Positions 24,801 through 33,400 are shown, counted from the first letter of the stretch. The stretch is DNA of 42,051 nt from Clostridia bacterium (GCA_017399265.1 JAFQDL010000009.1:1-42051); one strand, 5' to 3'. The notes: a model not told the origin generated them from the letters alone. Program-made: numbers and translations.

Positions 24801-25409
24801 TCTTATTCAAAAACTGTTAGTTACAACTCAAACTCTGGAAAAATCACTTCAAGTGTTTCTGGAGCAAACGATGGTGCAAACTCAGCAGGTATCGTTGGTT
24901 ACTTAACAAATGGTACAGTTTCAAATAACTCTAATAGCGGAAATATCGTTTCTGATTATCAATCTGGCGGTGTAGTTGCTTATATGAGTGCTGGAACTGT
25001 TAAAAATAATACAAACGCAGGCAGCATAACTGCAGAAACAACAGACTCTAAATGTAACGTTGCTGCAGGTGGAATTGTTTCTAAAGCAACAGATGGAACA
25101 ATTACAAGCAATAAACACAACAAAGGCTCAATCACAGCTAAAACAAACAGATATAACGATAGCCAAGCATATGCTGGTGGTATCATTGGCTGCATTTGGG
25201 GCGGAAAAGCATCAAGTAACACATTAAATTATCTTGCATACATTTCTGCTACAGGCGCACATGCATATGCTGCAGGCGGTTGCGGCAGAGTAAACAATGC
25301 TACTTTCTCAAACAATACTTTTATTACTAACTGGAGAGGTGCATACAAGAGTTATGTTTCTGTAATTGGAACAAAGACATATTGTGCATACGATGCGGTA
25401 GTCGCTTAA
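21891..25409 (+). CDS. Large exported adhesin-like protein (Big2-, GLUG- and InlB-like repeats)
   Basis: 1172 residues from ATG 21891, chosen for the TGGAGG 8 nt upstream; the longer frame from 21822 starts inside the leader. N-terminal MRKFWVIFFTIFVTCAISISMIAMIA is a signal or anchor segment. A Big2-like domain follows (about 35-105), then GDGTEENPYYIS and a right-handed-helix region with GLUG-like units (SGSLDGNGYTINNI, AGLFG, IGGIVGRN; about 110-480). An InlB-type repeat (LSFIDANTGKTIKTATIAEG, about 660-730) leads to an acidic linker (GDGDDEYYEPEIGDDGNQDE) and a second GLUG-like block to the end (GTYDGNGYTITIKG, AGIVGQMNGGTITDCSN). There is no LPXTG motif; attachment would be through the N-terminal segment. 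A surface role is inferred from module content. Monocistronic. Confidence 0.85.
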   Translation: MRKFWVIFFTIFVTCAISISMIAMIATRETIKISADVMYVNVGDSFNLSLEHKNAKNSTTITASSSDSSIVSFDNGLCVAKAGGTARITFTTTNSRYKTLYCDVMVGDGTEENPYYISTGEEFASIGQADSVYKTTDHYKLVDNIDLANQNNGYWAPIENFSGSLDGNGYTINNINIDKLSFIENNPGKDSHVFDNAGLFGIINATAKVSNLKIDNFSATGEYINIGAVAGINYGTINKVEVKNSLYNVTANYIGGIVGRNISTDILGENNSRIVATISECSANVLMGKTATLENDTIVYENVGISGIIGGISGQNFGGKIINTYTIGEVVLGESNIIYGGLVGDNQFAVLSTLDVNTNSYVSAGKVKDSYSAISVYSAKVENANNELIGGVIGQNNDAVQVIETQETNITTTTNNLVGLYYDKDNLNVAENNISKKFNGVAKNLLTEKTTEVVTYTEKVGYVTGYTSSTLKNPSNLFSGDKVTEIYSTSGELLSTKTEKTMWDFSNVWEINANVNNGYPYLTLIHEDNSINEETSDYSYQILNKYEFSIGQGDVDTQNLTKYISTINIKDEDGKILKSTTSAQIVMTIPEGFKVIKNGNELAIYDLNGKLYRTISFVVSKSNYKFAELTLSSNLANDNGIINQNSSCVCWFRTTNHTLSFIDANTGKTIKTATIAEGSSLSSQITTIANKYNDYSYLRFNTKADGTGIAYTTTSKMPSNDLTIYVIYTTIDTSNPGDGDDEYYEPEIGDDGNQDEDTDQDQPFGQDTYEIDSADAWNEYVVNYGDNEDITFVQTKSFTIDSSFKAVDTFAGTYDGNGYTITIKGTLKDFALFNEVESGAQVNSLNVKYSSATFRSVYNDEYFGAIANISSGSITDCAVSGTIKISLDLTGVAGIVGQMNGGTITDCSNTSSISSEAQFVAGIVANLRKGNISECANTGAITNTSTSVDDYNDLGHGTINAAGIVAYMNGSYSKTVSYNSNSGKITSSVSGANDGANSAGIVGYLTNGTVSNNSNSGNIVSDYQSGGVVAYMSAGTVKNNTNAGSITAETTDSKCNVAAGGIVSKATDGTITSNKHNKGSITAKTNRYNDSQAYAGGIIGCIWGGKASSNTLNYLAYISATGAHAYAAGGCGRVNNATFSNNTFITNWRGAYKSYVSVIGTKTYCAYDAVVA

Positions 25410-25422
25410 TAAAATAAAAAAA

Positions 25423-25448
25423 CAATTAGATATAACACATTCTAATTG
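25423..25448 (-). terminator. Distal hairpin, possible backup terminator
   Basis: CAATTAGA (25423-25430) and TCTAATTG (25441-25448). The minus strand continues into TTTTTTTATTTT, so it fits as a second terminator for the gene at 25531-26454. Confidence 0.55.
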
Positions 25449-25494
25449 GGAATAAAAAAACAGCATCTAAAGGCTATGCCTTTTGAAACTAGTG

Positions 25495-25529
25495 AAAAAG
25501 ACTTATTGAATTTAACAATAAGTCTTTTT
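25495..25529. terminator. Bidirectional terminator
   Basis: AAAAAGACTTATTG (25495-25508) and CAATAAGTCTTTTT (25516-25529), a 14-bp perfect stem with a 7-nt loop between convergent genes. Confidence 0.9.
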
Positions 25530-25530
25530 A

Positions 25531-26454
25531 TTATTTTATTTTCATGGTTTCTTTGTCTGTGCCATAACTCGCAACATACTTCTCTATTCCATTTGGATCT
25601 TGATTTGGCACTTGATGAATTAATATTCCTTCTTCATTTTCTCTATACTTTACTTTAAGATTATCAAAAAATGGTTGTCTAAACTCATCTAATCTATTGT
25701 AATCTGTTAACTCCATATCAAAGTTCAAAGATTGTAAATTCTCGTCAATGTGCGGAATATCAGTACATTTACAAAGTGTTTTAATCTCTTTATGCTTGAT
25801 TATCCAATTAAGAATTATTTGATTTTGTGTTTTACCATACTTTTCTGCTAATTCTATCAAAATTGGATAGTTCATCTTTGCTGTTCTATTCCTTCTTAAC
25901 GGTTGATAAGCAACAAAAGATGCTTTTGCTTTTTTTAACAAACCATTATCTTCATACACTTTTGTTTCAAGACCATAACAGCCTTCAAAATGGTCAAAAG
26001 GTCCATATTTTTCATAATCTTCTGGGGAAAGATTGCTCATACCTATATATCTTGTTTTACCTTGTTTTTGTAGTTCTCTAACAACTTTTAAATACTCGAT
26101 TGGTTCAAAACCTTCTTTTTCTAAAAAGTCCAATGTTGCTCCATAGGTTATACAATCAACATAAGTCGTCCCCAACTTTTTTAAATAAAAATCTAAAAAT
26201 TTATAAACATCATCTGCATTCTTCACACCATAAGTCATAACTGCATTTATAAAGATTTTTTCTCGGTCAATTTGTTTAATAAAATCTGCAACTACATCAA
26301 GGCTTTCACCTGCAAGATATGATGCATTACATTCAATTGAGTTTTGCCCTTGTTTAAAGGAATATAAAAGACCTTTGACATCTTTATCATAAGTTGCCTT
26401 TGAAATAGTCCAAGTTCCAATTCCTATTGGATGTAAATCGTTTATATTAATCAT
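25531..26454 (-). CDS. Aldo/keto reductase-like protein lacking the usual catalytic Lys and His
   Basis: 307 residues with the TIM-barrel pattern of aldo/keto reductases: N-terminal IGIGTWTISKATYD, the SYLAGESLDVV strand, a KLGTTYVDCI strand, GKTRYIGMSNLSPEDY, and FVAYQPLRRN near the cofactor end. In active members the tetrad is Asp, Tyr, Lys, His. Here Tyr is kept (NASY), Asp is replaced by Glu-Cys-Asn context, the TK motif is NAV (KIFINAVMTYG), and the position of the HxP histidine in VDCITYGAT is glycine. It may be a pseudo-enzyme or use altered chemistry. GGAG precedes the ATG. Single gene; an extended -10 TATAAT is at 26481-26476. Confidence 0.8.
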   Translation of the reverse strand: MININDLHPIGIGTWTISKATYDKDVKGLLYSFKQGQNSIECNASYLAGESLDVVADFIKQIDREKIFINAVMTYGVKNADDVYKFLDFYLKKLGTTYVDCITYGATLDFLEKEGFEPIEYLKVVRELQKQGKTRYIGMSNLSPEDYEKYGPFDHFEGCYGLETKVYEDNGLLKKAKASFVAYQPLRRNRTAKMNYPILIELAEKYGKTQNQIILNWIIKHKEIKTLCKCTDIPHIDENLQSLNFDMELTDYNRLDEFRQPFFDNLKVKYRENEEGILIHQVPNQDPNGIEKYVASYGTDKETMKIK

Positions 26455-26475
26455 ATTAATACTCCTAACGAAATC

Positions 26476-26481
26476 ATTATA
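26476..26481 (-). promoter_or_regulatory. -10 element of the aldo/keto reductase-like gene
   Basis: A perfect TATAAT on the minus strand with TGA before it (extended -10), 22 nt before the ATG. The -35 is weak. Confidence 0.5.
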
Positions 26482-26540
26482 TCATAAATTCATGTAATTT
26501 GTATTAATTTAATAATAAAAAAACAAAATGGCGCTTAGAC

Positions 26541-26593
26541 GTGTGCTTGTCTTGATACAAGTATTCTCGCTTCGCTCGAACAGACAAGCACAC
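26541..26593. repeat. Long hairpin element
   Basis: GTGTGCTTGTCT (26541-26552) and AGACAAGCACAC (26582-26593) are perfect 12-bp complements around a 29-nt loop that contains ATAC-AA-GTAT and a GC-richer CGCTTCGCTCG. There is no T run on either side, so it is not an ordinary terminator. It lies in the 359-nt space between 26454 and 26814, which holds no supported gene. Confidence 0.6.
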
Positions 26594-26615
26594 TTTACAA
26601 TTAAATAATCGCAAG

Positions 26616-26660
26616 CAAAAAGCGAAAGTGTTGGTAAACGTAACACACTTTCGCTTTTTG
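26616..26660. terminator. Strong hairpin, possible terminator
   Basis: CAAAAAGCGAAAGTG (26616-26630) and CACTTTCGCTTTTTG (26646-26660) form a 15-bp perfect stem. The T5 run lies in the 3' arm on both strands. Either a bidirectional terminator or part of a structured element with the neighbouring hairpin 26541-26593. Confidence 0.55.
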
Positions 26661-26691
26661 TTATTCTTTTTCTTCTCTTTTCTATTACGGT

Positions 26692-26727
26692 AAAAAAACA
26701 CCTTAACCTTTTACCGATTAAAGTGTT
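26692..26727 (-). terminator. Terminator after the coiled-coil gene
   Basis: On the minus strand AACACTTTAA (26727-26718) pairs with TTAAGGTGTT (26706-26697) with one mismatch, followed by a T run. Confidence 0.65.
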
Positions 26728-26813
26728 AATATTTCGCTAGTTACAAAATTGCTAGACTAATTATACTGTTTTTTTATTTAACTTAATGAGTGTTGATAAT
26801 CTTTGAATATATA

Positions 26814-28142
26814 TTACATCTCTAACACATCTTCGTTTTGATTGTTTGGTGAATTACTCGCACTCTGTTGTGCCAGATATTCTTCCATTCCCTTAACCCG
26901 AGCATCTTCCACTACTTTCCAGCCCTTAGGCACATCTACTCCTTTCTCCTCGCACCAACCAGGAAAATCTTTAGGAGATCCTGATCGCAGAAACGCTTCA
27001 TAATAACCATAGGCCATAGGATCAACAACCTCTTTTCTTTCTACATCATTTACACTTTCAGTTTGTTGATTTGATACAGCCGACATAGCAGCATTAGTCG
27101 TTTTTTCATTTTGAGCACTAGGCGTATTATTTTCATTTGTTGCAAAAGTGAATTTGTATTTGTCACTAATATCAGACAATAGAGTAAGAACTCCTTTATC
27201 TTTAGGGACATCCATCCCCTCTATACCTCCGATGTAATCTTGTAAAGCACCAATAGCGTCGCGAAGCCGCGTTCCAGATGCATCTTCTTTTATTTCTACA
27301 GGATTATTCGTCAACTCTTTTGAATAATCAGCTAACATATTTGGATTGGCAGTTTTCAATATTTGCATAGAATTACCAACTAGTGCATCTAGCGCTCTTC
27401 TTACAGTTATTTTATCTTTAGGATCTGATGAACGATGATCTGAAATCATTAAATCGCCTAATTTATATCTATCTAATAATTCAGCAATCTGTGCTTTTCT
27501 TTCATAGATGCCCGTTTCTACTTGTTTCTTAGCGTCTAACATCTGCGAATTTAATGTGCCGCAAATATTTTTGGCGACCTTGGTTCCCATAGATTCCGCC
27601 ACAATACCCAAATTTTCCGTAACGGCTATTTGACGTTGATAATTTCCTACTCTATCAGAAACTTTCGTAAAATCCATATTATCTTCTTGTTCATTTTGTT
27701 TTGATCCAGGATCTTTTGGAGGACCAAACATAATAGAAGACTTCGCCAGATCTCTAATCTCTGCAATTAAACCCGATGACGACCTACTCACACTTTTTAA
27801 TTCTTCAATACCGGCCTCTTGTGACATGATTCGCTTAGTAATTTTACCCTTTTCTGATTGATATTCCTCCAACAATTTAGCATCTCTTCTCGAAAACTTC
27901 CCTTTCGCTCTTTCTACGTCAGAATAATTCTTATAAATATTAGAAATGCTTGCATTTAAATCATCTAATTTTTTGTCCAATCCATGCATTACTTGCTGCG
28001 CCAATCGTAATCTAAAACCAACATTAGTTCTAACGACATTGTCAAGCATCCTGCTAAGAATCGCATTTTCATTACTTACTGTATGATAACTATCGACCTC
28101 GGCAGATGCTAAATCCTCTAAATATTTAAAATCCTTTACCAT
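26814..28142 (-). CDS. Hypothetical coiled-coil protein
   Basis: 442 residues, not recognised. It is almost entirely helical and charged: LDKKLDDLNASISNIYKNYSDVERAKGK and RRDAKLLEEYQSEKGKITKRI (about 70-125) read as coiled coil. A second helical block spans about 165-345, then a polar linker (ENNTPSAQNEKTTNAAMS) and a compact end with PKDFPGWCEEKGVDVPKGWKVV. The end is acidic, DVLEM. No signal peptide or membrane segment is visible. AGAGGAG lies 7 nt before the ATG. It follows the glycyl-tRNA synthetase gene by 71 nt on the same strand and ends at its own terminator. Function unknown; in style it resembles the products of the operon at 5123-7053, but no shared motif was found. Confidence 0.6.
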   Translation of the reverse strand: MVKDFKYLEDLASAEVDSYHTVSNENAILSRMLDNVVRTNVGFRLRLAQQVMHGLDKKLDDLNASISNIYKNYSDVERAKGKFSRRDAKLLEEYQSEKGKITKRIMSQEAGIEELKSVSRSSSGLIAEIRDLAKSSIMFGPPKDPGSKQNEQEDNMDFTKVSDRVGNYQRQIAVTENLGIVAESMGTKVAKNICGTLNSQMLDAKKQVETGIYERKAQIAELLDRYKLGDLMISDHRSSDPKDKITVRRALDALVGNSMQILKTANPNMLADYSKELTNNPVEIKEDASGTRLRDAIGALQDYIGGIEGMDVPKDKGVLTLLSDISDKYKFTFATNENNTPSAQNEKTTNAAMSAVSNQQTESVNDVERKEVVDPMAYGYYEAFLRSGSPKDFPGWCEEKGVDVPKGWKVVEDARVKGMEEYLAQQSASNSPNNQNEDVLEM

Positions 28143-28213
28143 TTAAACTCCTCTTATTTTAAGATATAATCCAAAAGACTATATCCAATAATGTTAATGT
28201 TTTTTCTTATCGG

Positions 28214-29590
28214 TTAAAAGTCTATTCTCTCATCTAAATAAGCTTTCAAATCAGATATTTTTATTCTTACCTGCTCCATAGTATCTCTATCTCTAACAGT
28301 AACAGCATCATCTTCTAATGTGTCAAAATCAATAGTTACACAATATGGAGTACCTATTTCGTCTTGTCTTCTGTATCTTTTACCAATACTGCCTGCCTCA
28401 TCATAATCACACATATAGTATTTAGCAAGTTTGGCATATACTTCTTTTGCTTTTTCAGCAATATTCTTTTGTAGTGGCAATATTGCTACTTTATATGGTG
28501 CAATATATGGGTGCAAATGTAATACACTTCTTGTCTCGCCATTCTCTAATAGTTGTTCTTCATACGCCTCACAAAGAGTAGCCAATGTAAGTCTATCCGC
28601 ACCTATAGAATATTCAATTACATTAGGTATGTATTTTTCATTAGTTATAAGATCAAGATATAACATAGATTTGCCACTATATTCTTGGTGACGGCTAAGG
28701 TCATAATCACCTCTGTGGTGTATGCCGTTTAATTCTTGCCAGCCAATTGGGAATAGATATTGTATATCACACGCAGCTTTTGCATAATGCGCTAGCTTAT
28801 CATGATCATGGAATCTTAAATTCTCTGCTTTCAAACCAATGTCTGTCGCAAATTTCCATGCCTTGTCCTTATATTCATTATATAAATCTAAACTTTGTTC
28901 TGCTTTACAGAATAATTGATGTTCCATTTGTTCAAACTCTATAGTTCTAAACAAGAAGTTTCCTGGAGTTATTTCATTACGGAAAGATTTACCAATTTGC
29001 GCAATACCAAAAGGTACTTTTGCTCTTGCTGTTCTTTGAACATTTAAAAAATTAACATATTCGCCTTGTGCAGTTTCCGGTCTCAAAAATACTGTATCTT
29101 TTTCTCCCTCGACAGTACCTCTACTTGTCTCAAACATTAACTTAAATTGTCTAATATTTGTCCAATTAAAACTACCACACTTAGGACATTTTACTTTATT
29201 CTCAGATATATAACTTTCCATTTCTTCATTTGTCATATTATCTGGCACAACTGAACCTTTCGAGAAATCTTCAATAATGTTATCTGCTCTAAATCTTTGT
29301 TTACAAACCTTACAATCCATTTTAGGATCCGCAAAAGATTTAGTGTGACCGCTCGCATCCCATACTGTAGGATTCATTAAAATTGCCGCATCAACACCAT
29401 ATGTATTTGGAGTCTCTTGCACAAATCTTTTCCACCATGCTTTTTTAATATTGTTTTTTAACTCTACTCCAACAGGGCCGAAATCCCATGTATTTGCAAA
29501 TCCGCCATAAATATCACTACCAGGAAAAACAAATCCCCTGCTTTTACACAAATTTACTATTTTATCCATTGTCAATTTATTATCTGACAT
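28214..29590 (-). CDS. glyQS: Glycyl-tRNA synthetase, single-chain type
   Basis: 458 residues; start at ATG 29590 (MSDNKLTMDKIVNLC) with AGAGG upstream, preferred over the in-frame ATG at 29617 inside the preceding gene. It charges tRNA-Gly. Class II motifs: motif 1 region SRGFVFPGSDIYGGFANTWDFGPVGVELKNN, motif 2 GKSFRNEITPGNFLFRTIEFEQMEHQLF, motif 3 GADRLTLATLCEAY. A zinc-ribbon insertion has CKVCKQRF and CPKCGSF. The C-terminal anticodon-binding domain (IAPYKVAILPLQKN to the end) has CDYDEAGSIGKRYRRQDEIGTPYCVTID. This is the alpha-2 type, not glyQ/glyS pairs. The ATG follows the stop of the nucleoside kinase gene with one base between. Confidence 0.96.
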   Translation of the reverse strand: MSDNKLTMDKIVNLCKSRGFVFPGSDIYGGFANTWDFGPVGVELKNNIKKAWWKRFVQETPNTYGVDAAILMNPTVWDASGHTKSFADPKMDCKVCKQRFRADNIIEDFSKGSVVPDNMTNEEMESYISENKVKCPKCGSFNWTNIRQFKLMFETSRGTVEGEKDTVFLRPETAQGEYVNFLNVQRTARAKVPFGIAQIGKSFRNEITPGNFLFRTIEFEQMEHQLFCKAEQSLDLYNEYKDKAWKFATDIGLKAENLRFHDHDKLAHYAKAACDIQYLFPIGWQELNGIHHRGDYDLSRHQEYSGKSMLYLDLITNEKYIPNVIEYSIGADRLTLATLCEAYEEQLLENGETRSVLHLHPYIAPYKVAILPLQKNIAEKAKEVYAKLAKYYMCDYDEAGSIGKRYRRQDEIGTPYCVTIDFDTLEDDAVTVRDRDTMEQVRIKISDLKAYLDERIDF

Positions 29591-29591
29591 A

Positions 29592-30527
29592 TTATTTAAC
29601 CTCTTCTTCCTCTTCAATTGCTGGCGGATCTACAAATTCCCACATAAGAGTTGTATCTGGCAACATCTTTTTATCAACTTTTGTTGCATTATATAAGAAT
29701 TTCAATTCTTTAACCTTGGAGAAATCCACCTTTTGTTTTTCAGCCAAAATATCCAATTCTGCTCTTAAAATACCCAACTCGAATTCATGTGTAGTATCTA
29801 CAAACGCGTCGCAATTTTTCTTAAATTTTGTAATATATTTCTTCTCTGCATCACACACAGCTTCCCATGATTTTAAAGTATGAGGAATACTGTGATTTCT
29901 TCTGCTTATATCTCTTATCAATCTTCTAATAAGTCTTAAATCTAAAGTTTTAATGGTTTCGCTACCATATTTAAATCCGCTATCTGCATTTACATAAATA
30001 CTAAAATAATCGTCTGTACCAAGGCTGTCAATAATTAAAGGATTTAATACATGCAAACCCTCAAAGATTATTATAGTGTTATATTTGCAATGCAATTCGT
30101 GATCATTTTTTATATTTTTACCACTTATAAAGTCATATCTTGGGAAACCCACTTTTTTGCCTTCAAATAATTCAGTAAAGCATTGTTTCATAAGCTCTGT
30201 ATCCAAAGCTCTAGGACTATCAAAATCCTTATCGCCATTTGGCAAAAGTGGTGTCTTTGCTCTATCAATAAAGAAATCATCTAAACTTATTGTTACAACA
30301 TCTTTGCCTGTTTTTTCCAAAATCTCTTTTAGTAATCTAGCAGAAGTTGTTTTACCTGCACAACTAGGGCCAGCCATCAATACAATTTTTGTATCCCTTT
30401 GCGCCAAAATCCTATCTGCTATAATAAACAATTGACCTCTGTATCTGCTTTCTGTATCTAATATTTGTTTTCTTGCATTTTCTTCAAGATTTTTATTTAT
30501 CTTTTTTAAATTATATGTTTTTCTCAT
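29592..30527 (-). CDS. Uridine kinase/phosphoribulokinase-family nucleoside kinase
   Basis: 311 residues. The P-loop is GPSCAGKT at residues 53-60, followed by the acceptor-site region VVTISLDDFFIDRAKTPLLPNGDKDFDSPRALD (the DDFF acid), FPRYDFISGKN and IIIFEGLHVLNP (Walker B-like). The lid region has RLIRRLIRDISRRNHS. The N-terminal 45 residues resemble the tail of the TGS-linked uridine-kinase-like proteins of clostridia, here without the TGS domain. It probably phosphorylates uridine or cytidine with ATP or GTP; the substrate is not certain. The C-terminus is acidic (AIEEEEEVK). It lies 8 nt after the P-type ATPase gene and directly before glyQS. Confidence 0.88.
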   Translation of the reverse strand: MRKTYNLKKINKNLEENARKQILDTESRYRGQLFIIADRILAQRDTKIVLMAGPSCAGKTTSARLLKEILEKTGKDVVTISLDDFFIDRAKTPLLPNGDKDFDSPRALDTELMKQCFTELFEGKKVGFPRYDFISGKNIKNDHELHCKYNTIIIFEGLHVLNPLIIDSLGTDDYFSIYVNADSGFKYGSETIKTLDLRLIRRLIRDISRRNHSIPHTLKSWEAVCDAEKKYITKFKKNCDAFVDTTHEFELGILRAELDILAEKQKVDFSKVKELKFLYNATKVDKKMLPDTTLMWEFVDPPAIEEEEEVK

Positions 30528-30535
30528 TTTTACCT

Positions 30536-33235
30536 CTAATCTTTTTTGCCTAATTTGTTTTCAAAGAATTTTACAAAAGTATTATATATAGGATAAGCAC
30601 ATTGTACAAAAACTATTATGAATAAAATGTTTTGTAAATCCAACAAGTTATATCCCAAGAACAAATATAGCTCCTCGATACATATTATAGCTACTATAAT
30701 CGCCAATGACACTGTAAACAATATTCCTCTAAAAACATTCATAGGCTTACACAACCTATACAATACTAATAACCCAGCAAATGTTACTGCTAACGATGAC
30801 ATTGTTTGATAATCAATCTCTGTTACTAATTCAGTAACATTCAATAGATAGGTTGCAATTACCATAATCGAGAAAATCAATGCAGCCGGCATGGATTTTG
30901 CTAACAAATTTGGTAAAAATTTACCTTTTATCTTCTCCGCATTAGGCTGCAAAGCCAAGAAGAACGATGGCACACCAATAACAAACAACTCTAGTAACAA
31001 TATTAATTTAGTTGTGGAAAATGTGTATTTTATACCCACGACCAAACAAAATATAGTTAAAATAATTGTAAATATTGTTTTCATTAAGAATAATGAAGAC
31101 GAGTTTTGAACATTATTAACAACTCTTCTACCCTCTGCTACAACTTCTGGCATACTAGAAAAATTACTATCCAACAACACCAAATGACTCACGTGTCTCG
31201 TAGCTTCTGATCCACTAGCCATTGCTATAGAACAATCTGCTTCTTTTAATGCCAATATATCGTTAACGCCATCGCCTGTCATGGCTACTTTATGGCCTTT
31301 ATTTTTTAAAGCTTTAACCAGTATACATTTCTGCTCAGGCGAAACACGACCAAAAACAGTATACTTATCTGCGGCATCTATAACCTGTTGTTCACTCAAT
31401 CCTTCTAGACTTATAAACTTATCAGCACCAACAACACCAACCCTTCTACTTACTTCACTTACTGTAAGTGGATTATCACCAGAAATAATCTTTACATCAA
31501 CACCATTGTGTCTAAACCATTCTAATGTCTGAACAGCATCTTCTCTAATATGATCTTCTATCACAATCAAACATATAGGTGTTCTTTTTGCAGAAATTTT
31601 ATCTTTTTCAATTATTCCTTCGCAGGAAGCTACCAACAATACTCTAAAACCTTTTTGAGCATATTGCTTAACTAAATTTTCCACTTCTTTATTTTTTGTC
31701 TTTAATACAAACTCTGGAGCACCCATTACATAAGTTTCATCGTTTTTAAATGTAACAGCACTTAATTTTCTTGTACTATTAAATGGTAATATAGCCCTTG
31801 CCGTCATTTCCTTGCTATATCCAAAGTGATTGATTAAAGCCCTAGAAGTCTGATTGTTATCATCTAATGCTGTTAGCATGGAACCAATAAGATCCGATAT
31901 TGTATGCTTAAAAGTATTGTCTAATTGAATTACTGCATTGACTTTCATTGTTCCGTCTGTAATAGTTCCTGTTTTGTCAAGGCATAACACATCTGTTCTT
32001 GCCAACATTTCTATACTATATAAGTCTTGAACCAAAGTATTCTTTCTTGCAAGTTTTACAACACCTACAGCCAATGCCATACTAGTTAATAAAAACATTC
32101 CCGATGGTATCATTCCAACAATAGAACTTGCAGTACTACCAACAGTCTCCGCCAAGTTCTGTTCTGTTCCACTATAGTTATTAAGGAAGGTAAGTATTGC
32201 CAAAGGAATTATTATAACACCTATTACAGTTATAATTAATTTCATGCTCTTCATTAATTCACTTTTAGGTTTTTTATACTCTTTCGCTTTATCAGCAAGT
32301 TTTGCACTATAACTATCGTTGCCCACTTTATCAACTTGAGCACGACACTTACCACCAATTATAAAACTACCACTAAGGAGTACTTCACCTACACCTTTTT
32401 TAATAGGCACACTTTCACCTGTTAATAAACTTTCGTTAACTTCTACTTCACCACTTAGGATAACGCAGTCTGCAGATATTTGCCTTCCAGTACTAAACAC
32501 CAAGACATCATCTAATACAACTTCGTCAACTGGAATTTCTGTCTCAACACCCTCTCTGATTACTTTACAAGTAGGAGAATTTACGAGACTTATCTTTTCT
32601 ATAGTCTTCTTTGCTCGTATTTCTTGAATAATACCAATTAGGGTATTAGCAACTACTATAATCATGAAGAAACAATCTGTAATTTTACCTACTGCAATCA
32701 ATGCTGTAGCCACAATAATACAAAGCATATTAAAGAATGTGAAAATATTATTTAACAATATCCGACCAATAGTCTTTGTGTTCTTATCTTTTACTTTATT
32801 AACTAAGCCAAGTTGGGTTCTTTCATTTACTTGATTATATGTCAATCCACTATCTGGACTAGGCTTATATCTTTCTGCTTCGATTTCTTTTTTCCCAAAC
32901 TTAACAACAAAAGCACCATCTTTATGCTTCTTGTCTTTTTTTAGACTAGCATTTTTTGTAACGATTGGTACTTTTGAAATAACTTGACCATCAACAAGCT
33001 CATTCTTTTGCTTCTTTATTATGCCTGTCTTAGAGGATTCTATATCTTTAATTTTCTCATCATCAACTTTTTTGACGATATTCATGTCTTTCTTAACCAT
33101 TTTTTTAGTTTGCGCAGCCGCCGTCTTCTTAACACCTTTAGACACTGTTTTATTAGTGTCTTTTGGCGCTTCTGTTTTTTTAACAGAATTCTCCGCTTTA
33201 GGCGCAACTGTTTTTTTCTTATTGATTTGTGCCAT
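30536..33235 (-). CDS. Cation-transporting P-type ATPase (CtpE-like, probably calcium)
   Basis: 899 residues from ATG 33235, chosen for the AAGGAGGAG just upstream. A lysine/alanine/valine-rich N-terminal extension of about 100 residues (KKTVAPKAENSVKKTEAPKD) precedes ten membrane segments. Motifs: actuator LLTGESVPIKKG; membrane segment 4 GMIPSGMFLLTSMALAVGVV; phosphorylation LCLDKTGTITDG with D420; hinge MTGDGVNDILALKEADCSIAM. The run GMIPSGMFLLTS...LVQDLYSIEMLARTDVLCLDKTGT matches the subgroup that includes mycobacterial CtpE, a calcium importer, so calcium is the best guess. No heavy-metal CPx motif. First gene of the unit with the kinase and glyQS. Confidence 0.92.
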   Translation of the reverse strand: MAQINKKKTVAPKAENSVKKTEAPKDTNKTVSKGVKKTAAAQTKKMVKKDMNIVKKVDDEKIKDIESSKTGIIKKQKNELVDGQVISKVPIVTKNASLKKDKKHKDGAFVVKFGKKEIEAERYKPSPDSGLTYNQVNERTQLGLVNKVKDKNTKTIGRILLNNIFTFFNMLCIIVATALIAVGKITDCFFMIIVVANTLIGIIQEIRAKKTIEKISLVNSPTCKVIREGVETEIPVDEVVLDDVLVFSTGRQISADCVILSGEVEVNESLLTGESVPIKKGVGEVLLSGSFIIGGKCRAQVDKVGNDSYSAKLADKAKEYKKPKSELMKSMKLIITVIGVIIIPLAILTFLNNYSGTEQNLAETVGSTASSIVGMIPSGMFLLTSMALAVGVVKLARKNTLVQDLYSIEMLARTDVLCLDKTGTITDGTMKVNAVIQLDNTFKHTISDLIGSMLTALDDNNQTSRALINHFGYSKEMTARAILPFNSTRKLSAVTFKNDETYVMGAPEFVLKTKNKEVENLVKQYAQKGFRVLLVASCEGIIEKDKISAKRTPICLIVIEDHIREDAVQTLEWFRHNGVDVKIISGDNPLTVSEVSRRVGVVGADKFISLEGLSEQQVIDAADKYTVFGRVSPEQKCILVKALKNKGHKVAMTGDGVNDILALKEADCSIAMASGSEATRHVSHLVLLDSNFSSMPEVVAEGRRVVNNVQNSSSLFLMKTIFTIILTIFCLVVGIKYTFSTTKLILLLELFVIGVPSFFLALQPNAEKIKGKFLPNLLAKSMPAALIFSIMVIATYLLNVTELVTEIDYQTMSSLAVTFAGLLVLYRLCKPMNVFRGILFTVSLAIIVAIICIEELYLFLGYNLLDLQNILFIIVFVQCAYPIYNTFVKFFENKLGKKD

Positions 33236-33279
33236 ACTCCTCCTTAATTTGCTTATAGCAAATATTAAGTCCAATATAT

Positions 33280-33308
33280 ATTATGCCAAAATATCCTCAC
33301 AAAATCAA
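33280..33308 (-). promoter_or_regulatory. Promoter of the P-type ATPase-kinase-glyQS operon
   Basis: On the minus strand TTGATT (33308-33303), 17 nt, CATAAT (33285-33280), with TGG before the -10. The leader is about 38 nt. Confidence 0.55.
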
Positions 33309-33400
33309 ATAATTTAGCAAAATATAATTTAAATATTATATATTTAATATATATTTTTAATTTCATGTTTAAGTTCTAGAAATTTTGGATATATTTGAAT

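Noticed and set aside
26504..26701. 65-codon open frame on the minus strand
   Set aside because: It runs through two long perfect hairpins and has no ribosome site; composition is that of structured non-coding DNA.
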